In this document: positions 50,164 through 56,259 of the stretch, one piece after another | Position numbering within the stretch: the first letter of the stretch is position 1 | How the letters are laid out: the number at the start of each line of letters is the position of its first letter | DNA from: Bryobacterales bacterium | GTDB lineage: Bacteria > Acidobacteriota > Terriglobia > Bryobacterales > Bryobacteraceae | Length of the DNA: 56,259 nucleotides | Direction: 5' to 3' | NCBI GenBank assembly: GCA_020851555.1 | Contig: JADZCM010000013.1 | Span: 1-56,259, forward strand | The notes under the pieces: model-generated | The model's input: the letters and a program-made list of their open reading frames with translations, nothing else | Told to the model about the DNA's origin: nothing | The model's database searches: none | Program-made: the position numbers and the translations under genes

Positions 50164-52914
50164 TCAGCGAGCGGCCAGCACCTTAGCCAGCGCCCTCGCC
50201 GTGTAGCTCTTCCGCGACCGGAGCACCTGCTCGGGCGTTCCGGCGGCGACCACCCGGCCGCCCTCTTCCCCGCCCTCCGGGCCCAGGTCGATGATCCAGT
50301 CCGCCGTCTTGATCACGTCCAGTTGGTGCTCGATCACGATCACCGTGTTGCCCAGACTGACCAGCCGCTGAAGCACGTCCAGCAGCCGCTTCACATCATC
50401 GAAGTGCAGGCCCGTGGTCGGCTCGTCCAGAACGTACAGCGTCTTCCCCGTCTGGCGGCGGCTCAACTCACGGGCCAGCTTGATTCGCTGCGCCTCGCCA
50501 CCCGAGAGCGTCGTAGCCGACTGCCCCAGGTGTATGTAGCCCAGGCCCACGTCGTTCAGTGTCTGGAGCTTGGGCTTGATCTGGGGGATGTTCTCAAGCA
50601 CCCCCAGCGCCTCCTCCACGGTGGCCTCCAGCAGGTCGGCAATCGAGTAGCCCTTGTATTTTACCTGGAGCGTCTCGTGGTTGTAGCGGCGGCCGCGGCA
50701 CAGGTCGCAGGTGACGTAGACATCCGGAAGAAAACTCATCTCGATTCGCCGCAGCCCGTCTCCCTGGCACGCCTCGCAGCGTCCGCCCTTCACGTTGAAG
50801 CTGAAGCGGCCCGGCCGGTAGCCCCGCTCGCGCGACTCCGGCAGCATGGCGTAGAGGTCGCGGACGGGCGTGAAAAGCCCGGTGTAGGTGGCGGGATTGG
50901 ACCGGGGCGTCCGCCCGATCGGCGACTGGTCGATGCGTATGACCTTGTCGATGTGCTCAAAACCGGAGAGCCCGCCGTGTACACCCGGCTCTTCCCGTGA
51001 GCCGTAGATCCGGCGCGCCAGAGCGCGGTAGAGCACGTCATTCACCAGCGTGGACTTGCCGCTGCCCGAGACCCCGGTGACGACAATGAACACGCCGAGC
51101 GGAAACTCCACGTTGAGGTCCTTGAGGTTGTGCTCCCGCACCCCCTCGAGCGCCAGTCTCTTGCCGTTGCCCCGGCGCCGCTCGGCCGGCGGTTCGATGC
51201 GTTGGAAGCCTGCCAGGTACCGGCCCGTCAGAGAGTCCGGGTTGCGCCGGATCTCCGCGGGCGAACCGCACGCCACCAGCTTTCCGCCCAGGCGTCCGGC
51301 CGCGGGGCCGAGGTCCACGACGTAGTCGGCGCGCTCGATGGTTTCGGCGTCGTGCTCCACCACGAGCACCGTGTTGCCCATGTCGCGCAGGCGCGCCAGC
51401 GTGGCGAGCAGGCGCGCGTTGTCGCGCGGGTGCAGCCCGATGGACGGCTCGTCGAGCACGTAGAGCACGCCGCGCAGCTTCGAGCCGATCTGCGTGGCCA
51501 GGCGTATCCGCTGCGATTCGCCGCCGGAGAGCGTATCCGCCGAACGGTCCAGGCTCAGGTAATCCAGGCCCACCGTCTCCAGAAACTCCAGGCGGTTGCG
51601 GATCTCTTCGACGACGCGGCCCGCGATCTGTCGCTCGCGCTCGTTGAAGGTCCAGCCGCGGGCCACGGGCAGGGCCTGGGCGACGGGCATTCCCGTGAAC
51701 TCGCCGATGGACACGCCCTTGACGCGCACCGCCAGGCTGGTGGGGCGGAGCCGCTTCCCCAGGCAGGCCGGGCAGGTGACGGGCGACATGAAGTCCAGCA
51801 ACCACTCGCGGTAAACGTCGGAGGCTTCGTCGAAAGCCTCCTGCAAGATGCCGAGGATCCCGGGGAACGAGCCGCCGCCTTGCAACATAAGGGACCGGCT
51901 CTTCTCGGTCAGTTCCTCGAAGGGACGGGAGAGGTCGATTTTCGCGGCGCGCGCGGCCTGAGCCGCCCGGCTGCTGACGTGCGGCGCAACCGCCAGCGCC
52001 AGCGCCCCGTTCAGCAGCGGCTTGGAATCATCGGCCACCACCTTGGCCGGGTCGAACGACCACCTCGTGCCCAGCCCCGCGCAGGTCTCGCAGGCGCCGT
52101 AAGGACTGTTGAAGGAAAAGGAGCGAGGTTCAAGCTGGGGCACGCTCAGGCCGCAATCCGGACACGCCAGCCGCTGTGAATAGAGCCGCTCCTCGCCGTT
52201 CACCACGGCGACCAGGACCAGCCCGTTCGCCAGCCTGGTGGCCGTCTCGATGGAGGCTTCCAGGCGTTTCTCGAGGCCGGGCTTGACGAGCAGCCGGTCC
52301 ACCACGACCTCGATGCTGTGGTTCCTTCGCCTGTCCAGCTTGGGCGGCTCGTCGAGCGGATACAACTGGCCATCGATACGCGCCCGGAGGAAGCCCTGCC
52401 TCGCCAGTTTCTCCAGATCCTTCTTGTACTCGCCTTTGCGGCCCCGGACCACCGGGGCGAGGATCATGACGCGCTCGCCGGCGCGTAGCGAGACGATCTG
52501 CTGGAGGATCTGCTCGGTGGATTGCCGCGAGATCTCGTGCCCGCAGCCGGGACAGTGCGGGATGCCGATGGAGGAGTAGAGCACCCGCAGGTAGTCGTAG
52601 ATTTCGGTGATGGTGCCGACGGTGGAGCGCGGGCTCCGGCTGCTGGTCTTCTGCTCGATGGAGATGGCGGGCGACAGGCCGTCGATGGAATCCACGTCGG
52701 GACGCTCCAACTGATCCAGGAACTGGCGGGCGTAGGGGGAGAGCGTCTCGACGTAGCGGCGCTGGCCCTCGGCGTAAATGGTGTCGAAGGCCAGGGAGGA
52801 CTTGCCGGAACCGCTCAGCCCGGTGACCACGGTGAAGGTGTTGCGCGGGATTTCGACGCTGACGTCCTTCAGGTTATGAACGCGCGCGCCGTGAACGCTG
52901 ATGCGGTCGAGCAT
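50164..52914 (-). CDS. uvrA: excinuclease ABC subunit A
   Basis: This 916-residue DNA-damage recognition ATPase acts in nucleotide excision repair. Both ABC modules are complete: Walker [21 protein letters not shown] and [20 protein letters not shown], and signatures [17 protein letters not shown] and [17 protein letters not shown]. Zinc sites are CPDCG with CETCAGLGT (first) and CEACQGDGL with CDLCRGRRY (second), the latter essential for damage checking. The length is near the family norm of 940. It stands as a single gene, 49 nt before the DHS-like gene on the same strand. Confidence 0.98.
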   Translation of the reverse strand: MLDRISVHGARVHNLKDVSVEIPRNTFTVVTGLSGSGKSSLAFDTIYAEGQRRYVETLSPYARQFLDQLERPDVDSIDGLSPAISIEQKTSSRSPRSTVGTITEIYDYLRVLYSSIGIPHCPGCGHEISRQSTEQILQQIVSLRAGERVMILAPVVRGRKGEYKKDLEKLARQGFLRARIDGQLYPLDEPPKLDRRRNHSIEVVVDRLLVKPGLEKRLEASIETATRLANGLVLVAVVNGEERLYSQRLACPDCGLSVPQLEPRSFSFNSPYGACETCAGLGTRWSFDPAKVVADDSKPLLNGALALAVAPHVSSRAAQAARAAKIDLSRPFEELTEKSRSLMLQGGGSFPGILGILQEAFDEASDVYREWLLDFMSPVTCPACLGKRLRPTSLAVRVKGVSIGEFTGMPVAQALPVARGWTFNERERQIAGRVVEEIRNRLEFLETVGLDYLSLDRSADTLSGGESQRIRLATQIGSKLRGVLYVLDEPSIGLHPRDNARLLATLARLRDMGNTVLVVEHDAETIERADYVVDLGPAAGRLGGKLVACGSPAEIRRNPDSLTGRYLAGFQRIEPPAERRRGNGKRLALEGVREHNLKDLNVEFPLGVFIVVTGVSGSGKSTLVNDVLYRALARRIYGSREEPGVHGGLSGFEHIDKVIRIDQSPIGRTPRSNPATYTGLFTPVRDLYAMLPESRERGYRPGRFSFNVKGGRCEACQGDGLRRIEMSFLPDVYVTCDLCRGRRYNHETLQVKYKGYSIADLLEATVEEALGVLENIPQIKPKLQTLNDVGLGYIHLGQSATTLSGGEAQRIKLARELSRRQTGKTLYVLDEPTTGLHFDDVKRLLDVLQRLVSLGNTVIVIEHQLDVIKTADWIIDLGPEGGEEGGRVVAAGTPEQVLRSRKSYTARALAKVLAAR

Positions 52915-52947
52915 AGAACGGCCCGGTGGGGGAAGGCCAATCTCTTA

Positions 52948-54099
52948 TTATCCCCCGCCGGACAGGAAGGCGTGGACGCGGGGCATCCATTCGCTCACCC
53001 GGATGTTCTGCGGGCACTTCTCCTCGCATTCCCGGCAGGCGGTGCAACTGGAGGCCCGCGCACCCGGCGGGAGGTTGAGCGTGTAGAGGAGCCGCGCGCC
53101 GGGTGGGTCCTCGTGCAGGAAAGCGTCGTTGTAGATCTCGAAGTTCCCCGGGATGTCCACGCCGCTGGGGCACGGCAGGCAGTAGTCGCACCGGGTGCAA
53201 TCGATCAGCGCGCGACCCTGGTACGCCGCCCGCACCCGGGAGATGAGGTTCCGGTCCGCTTTGGTCAGCGAGCCCACCCTGGACCGCCGCGCCGACTCCA
53301 GGTTGGCTTCCACCTGCTCCATGGTGCTCATACCGCTCAACACCGTCGCGATTTCCGGCTGGTCCCAAACCCATTGCAGCGCCCACTCCGCCGGTGTGCG
53401 GCGCACCGGGTGGCGGTTGATCAGGTCCTGAACGGAGGCGGGCGGCCGGGCCAGCCTGCCGCCGAGCAGCGGTTCCATCACGGCCACCGCCAGACCCTTC
53501 CCGGCCGCCAGTTTCACCCCTGCGGCCCCAGCCTGGTTGGCCGTGTCCATGTAGTTGTACTGAAGCAGACAGAAACCCCATCCGCCGTAACCGTCGAGGA
53601 TCTCCCGGAAGGCCGCCGCCTCGTCATGGAAGGAGAACCCGATCTGGCCGATACGGCCGTCCCGCACGGCTGCTTCGGCCCGTTGCAGAAGGCCCAGCCG
53701 GAGCACGGTGCCGCGCCATAGCCCGCGGTCGAGGGCGTGCAACAGGTAGAAGTCGATATGTTCCGTCCGCAGGCGGCGAAGCTGCTCCCCAAGACAGCGG
53801 TCGAAGTCCGCGCCGCTTCTCATCCCCCACAGGGGCGCCTTGGTGGCGATTCTGACGCGCGACCGGTAACCGTCAGCCAGGGCCTTGCCCAGGACGGACT
53901 CGCTCGCGCCCCCGTGATAGACGTAGGCCGTATCGACGTAGTTCACGCCCTGGTCGATGGCCCGGCGGATCATGCGCACAGCCAGGCGTTCGTCGATGCT
54001 GGCGCTGGAAGAGTTCCCATCCAGGGTGGGAAGGCGCATGCATCCGAAGCCCAGCGCCGACACTTTCCAGCCGCTTCCGCCAAAGTCGCGATACTGCAT
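52948..54099 (-). CDS. aldo/keto reductase with C-terminal ferredoxin-type clusters
   Basis: The protein has 383 residues. The AKR barrel (1-275) has MQYRDFGGSGWKVSALGFGC, the catalytic Asp/Tyr of GVNYVDTAYVYHGGASE, Lys in RIATKAPLWG and His in FYLLHALDRGL. The C-terminal 100 residues carry two cysteine clusters, DCTRCDYCLPCPSGVDIP and SCTACRECEEKCPQNI, each suited to one [4Fe-4S] centre. The fused family is thought to link NADPH or ferredoxin electrons to an unknown carbonyl substrate. TAGATT lies 6 nt before the ATG. Confidence 0.92.
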   Translation of the reverse strand: MQYRDFGGSGWKVSALGFGCMRLPTLDGNSSSASIDERLAVRMIRRAIDQGVNYVDTAYVYHGGASESVLGKALADGYRSRVRIATKAPLWGMRSGADFDRCLGEQLRRLRTEHIDFYLLHALDRGLWRGTVLRLGLLQRAEAAVRDGRIGQIGFSFHDEAAAFREILDGYGGWGFCLLQYNYMDTANQAGAAGVKLAAGKGLAVAVMEPLLGGRLARPPASVQDLINRHPVRRTPAEWALQWVWDQPEIATVLSGMSTMEQVEANLESARRSRVGSLTKADRNLISRVRAAYQGRALIDCTRCDYCLPCPSGVDIPGNFEIYNDAFLHEDPPGARLLYTLNLPPGARASSCTACRECEEKCPQNIRVSEWMPRVHAFLSGGG

Positions 54100-54105
54100 C
54101 TTTTC

Positions 54106-54111
54106 AATCTA
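54106..54111 (-). promoter_or_regulatory. -10 box 6 nt before the aldo/keto reductase start
   Basis: TAGATT on the minus strand, followed by GAAAAG and the ATG at 54099. Same spacing as the M20, M1 and rlmN boxes. Confidence 0.45.
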
Positions 54112-54130
54112 GTTTAACCAGGCGGGCCGG

Positions 54131-56104
54131 TCATCGCCGGGCGGGAGATGGCCGCGGCGCAGCGTTGGCCGTATTTGCGTAGACTGCCAGGCGCTCCTTC
54201 AGCAACCCCACCAGAGCCTGGTTCTTCTGTTCGGCGGCTAGGCTGGCCGCGCGCTCCGCAACCTGGATGGCTTCGGCAGTTTTGCCCGCGCCGTAGAGCG
54301 TTTCCGCCAGGTTGAAATGAACTTCGGCGGAAAGAGGGTAATAGTCCAGGTACTTCACAAAGTGCGGCCCTGCCTCGGCAAACCGGCCCATCTGAAAGAG
54401 TTCGACCCCGAGGTTGTTGTGGGCCTCCGGGTAGTTGGGCCGCAGTTGCACCGCCCGCCGGAACTCGACCACAGCTTCGGCGGAGGCGCCCAACCGGGAG
54501 AGGGAGATGCCCAGGTTGGTGTGCGCCTTGGCGTTATCAGGTTCCAGGGCCAGCGCCTTCTTCCACTCGGCGGCCGCCTCCTGGTGCCGCCCCTTGCTAG
54601 CGAGTTCCAGTGCGTTGTCGAAAAGGCGGTAGAACTCGGCCGCGGGAACCTCGATCCGCACCAGGCCCTCCTTGGGGATATCGGCGAATTCGGGCAGGTT
54701 CACGGCGCGTTCGGGGTCGGTGGCGTTTTCGACCAGAACCGCCGGACTGTCGTTGCCGTCTTCGTCGATGTACGTCAGGAACATCTGTGTGTAGGGCGAA
54801 CGGCTCTTGGACGAAAAGACCAACCAGCGCCCGTTGGGCGAGAAACTGTGCCAGGAGTTCATCAGCGGCGTGTTCGCGCGCATCCGGCGGGCCTCGCCGC
54901 CCGACGCGGGCACGATATAGAGCTGGCCGTCGGGACGCAGCAGTTGCCCGTTGCGCGCCTGAACGTAGACGATCCAGCGTCCATCGGGCGAGATTTTGGG
55001 GAAACTGTTGCTCATCCCGTTGGCGGACGCGCCCCGGATGGGCTCGGCGCGCCCGCCGCGTCCTTTATTGAACGGGATGCGGTAGAGATCGTACTGGATG
55101 GGGGTCTCGTTGGGATCGTTAGGGTACTCGGCCATGGGCTTGCCCGGAGTGTAGGCATCCTTGGCCTCCGCTCGGGCGAAAACGAGGTACTTTCCGTCGG
55201 GGCTCCAAACGGCGTCCGTGTGGACATACCGCGGATCGTCGGCGCCGGGGAGCGGCTTTATTTCCTGGGTGGAGCGGTCATACCACGCCAGGATTCCCCG
55301 GGTCGGATAGAATACCTGCAAAAAACGGTAATCCTTGAAGTTTGAGACGTAAACCTCTTCGTTAACGGTACTTACGGCATACCGGCCGTCCGGCGACATC
55401 TGCGAGAGGAAGCCGATGGTGCTGCTGCCGGGCGTCTTGCCGGAAAACGAGTTCCAGGTGATGACGTCCTCGTTGCGGATGGTCATGCGCGGCGAGACGG
55501 TAGCGATGGCATAGGTGCCCTTCTCGTTCTCCGGACCGTCCAGGTCCATGCCCAGGGTCTTGCCGTCGCGGGAAAACGAATGGCAGTTCGTGCAGGAGTG
55601 CAACCCCTCCAGCACCTGACGGCTGCGCGGTTCGTCCAGATAACGGAGCTTCCAGGAGATGAGCGGAATCGCCCCCGGCGCGAGCGGCTTGATCACGCCC
55701 GGTTCCACCTCGGAGGGCATCAGGGGGACCTGCCGGTAGAAGATGGGCGCTCCCGCCGGGTGGCGCGACGTCGAGAAGCGGACCTGGTCCCGCGCGCCTG
55801 ACGAGGACGTTACGGTGAACGTGGCGGCGCCCTCCGTGGAGCGTTTCTTGATCTCCTCCCAAAGCGGGGGGTCCGGAGTCCAGCGCCTGTCGGAGGCGAC
55901 GGCACGGATGCCCGGCGCGCCGCCGGAAAACGCGACCTCGATCTGCCAGGACGCGGCGGATGCCGAGCCGTGCCAGCGGAACTCCGGCGCGGTGATTTCC
56001 GGGGGAAAGATGGAGCCGTCGAGCGGATACTCGACCGTCAGGGATGGAGGGGGGGCTTGCGCGGTGACCGCCAGAATAACGAGAATGCCAACGGCCAACC
56101 GCAT
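54131..56104 (-). CDS. exported WD40-like (PD40)/TPR protein with a CxxCH motif
   Basis: The protein has 657 residues. A signal peptide (MRLAVGILVILAVTAQA) is followed by a beta domain (PEITAPEFRWHGSASAASWQ), then the CTNCH motif at about residue 176 (GLHSCTNCHSFSRDGKTLGM), a single c-type heme site. A TolB-like propeller follows (DAVWSPDGKYLVFARAEAKD, FPKISPDGRWIVYVQARNGQ, HSFSPNGRWLVFSSKSRSPY). The C-terminal 160 residues are TPR units (NAKAHTNLGISLSRLGASAE, YPEAHNNLGVELFQMGRFAE). It probably works in the periplasm with the TonB-dependent receptor encoded just upstream. Confidence 0.88.
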   Translation of the reverse strand: MRLAVGILVILAVTAQAPPPSLTVEYPLDGSIFPPEITAPEFRWHGSASAASWQIEVAFSGGAPGIRAVASDRRWTPDPPLWEEIKKRSTEGAATFTVTSSSGARDQVRFSTSRHPAGAPIFYRQVPLMPSEVEPGVIKPLAPGAIPLISWKLRYLDEPRSRQVLEGLHSCTNCHSFSRDGKTLGMDLDGPENEKGTYAIATVSPRMTIRNEDVITWNSFSGKTPGSSTIGFLSQMSPDGRYAVSTVNEEVYVSNFKDYRFLQVFYPTRGILAWYDRSTQEIKPLPGADDPRYVHTDAVWSPDGKYLVFARAEAKDAYTPGKPMAEYPNDPNETPIQYDLYRIPFNKGRGGRAEPIRGASANGMSNSFPKISPDGRWIVYVQARNGQLLRPDGQLYIVPASGGEARRMRANTPLMNSWHSFSPNGRWLVFSSKSRSPYTQMFLTYIDEDGNDSPAVLVENATDPERAVNLPEFADIPKEGLVRIEVPAAEFYRLFDNALELASKGRHQEAAAEWKKALALEPDNAKAHTNLGISLSRLGASAEAVVEFRRAVQLRPNYPEAHNNLGVELFQMGRFAEAGPHFVKYLDYYPLSAEVHFNLAETLYGAGKTAEAIQVAERAASLAAEQKNQALVGLLKERLAVYANTANAAPRPSPARR

Positions 56105-56111
56105 GAGAAAC

Positions 56112-56139
56112 GTAGGGGCCGGGCATGCCCGACCCCTAC
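56112..56139. repeat. 28-nt imperfect palindrome
   Basis: GTAGGGG-CCGGGCA and its near-complement TGCCCGA-CCCCTAC form a continuous 28-nt inverted repeat with a single C-A mismatch. It lies between the receptor stop (56148) and the WD40/TPR start (56104), where it could act as a terminator without a T-tract, an RNA-stabilising hairpin, or a dispersed palindromic repeat. Confidence 0.6.
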
Positions 56140-56147
56140 AGCCTAGA

Positions 56148-56259
56148 CTACCACTTCAAAGCAAGCGTGAGGTTCATGAGCGGCAGACCGCCGTAAGCGG
56201 CGGTAGTCGCCTCCCCTCCCGGCTGGTAGGTGCCGAAACTTCTGGCATTCGCGGCGTTG
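56148..56259 (-). CDS. Oar-like TonB-dependent outer-membrane receptor, C-terminal fragment
   Basis: The gene enters from the right edge; 36 complete codons and a TAG stop are seen. The translation includes NARSFGTYQPGGEATTAAYG and ends LPLMNLTLALKW, a terminal beta-strand with aromatic last residue as needed for insertion by the BAM machinery. The tail is typical of the large carboxypeptidase-regulatory-domain/TonB receptors (Oar-like) that are expanded in Acidobacteria. It is read ahead of the WD40/TPR gene on the same strand, with a 43-nt gap containing the palindrome. Confidence 0.7.
   Translation of the reverse strand, partial: NAANARSFGTYQPGGEATTAAYGGLPLMNLTLALKW

Overview
The window is a high-GC chromosome segment of about 65% G+C, with tightly packed genes, many ATGA/GTGA start-stop overlaps and no mobile element, phage gene, CRISPR array, tRNA or rRNA that I could see. 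The gene content points to an Acidobacteria member of the Bryobacterales/Solibacter type. It has many exported catabolic enzymes with Tat-like N-termini (DUF1080, SMP-30, sugar isomerase, GH78 rhamnosidase), a WD40-like/TPR protein beside the end of an Oar-like TonB-dependent receptor ending in NLTLALKW, and a trehalose cluster with a DUF5752 gene. This assignment is inference from gene content; there is no rRNA to confirm it.

Layout. 1-7.7 kb: end of an M16 peptidase, an OmpA-type protein, a hemerythrin/PAS (DUF438) protein, glycerol facilitator and kinase, a PIG-L deacetylase, an NCS1 permease and a small membrane protein. 7.7-20.3 kb: a carbohydrate region with mannonate dehydratase, bicupin, ABM-like protein, SMP-30 lactonase, sugar isomerase, 2-hydroxyacid dehydrogenase, DUF1080, AbgB-like amidohydrolase, esterase and lipoprotein alpha-L-rhamnosidase. 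This fits use of plant or microbial polysaccharide rich in rhamnose and uronic acid. 20.5-29.6 kb: rpsT, then a GH57 / YncE-phosphoesterase / nadE operon, nadA, and a Spy-like / anti-sigma / ECF-sigma module facing a half-size TauE protein. 29.6-40.5 kb: envelope and housekeeping genes (GT2, M1 and M16 peptidases, CpsB-like PHP phosphatase, YtxH, recX, rlmN) and a TPM / nucleotidyltransferase / LemA trio. 40.5-44.7 kb: otsA-otsB-DUF5752-treT, two trehalose routes in one operon. 44.9-50.1 kb: a six-gene operon (DHS-like protein, CPBP protease, mtnA, thioredoxin-like, NlpC/P60, dipeptide epimerase). 50.2-56.3 kb: uvrA, a ferredoxin-tailed aldo/keto reductase, the WD40/TPR/CxxCH protein and the receptor fragment.

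The most notable signal is not a protein. At 13332-13489 there is a complete regulatory unit: a sigma-70 promoter (TTGATT-17-TAGGGT) whose predicted start falls at the first stem of an RNA that looks like a SAM-II riboswitch aptamer, followed by a strong intrinsic terminator. The terminator's 5' arm can pair instead with the aptamer's core, which is the arrangement of a SAM-OFF transcriptional switch. It controls one small, unrecognised 111-residue protein with an ACT/ferredoxin-like pattern, and so predicts an undescribed component of methionine/SAM physiology. A second recurrent signal is a TANNNT -10 box lying exactly 6 nt before four start codons, which suggests leaderless transcripts.
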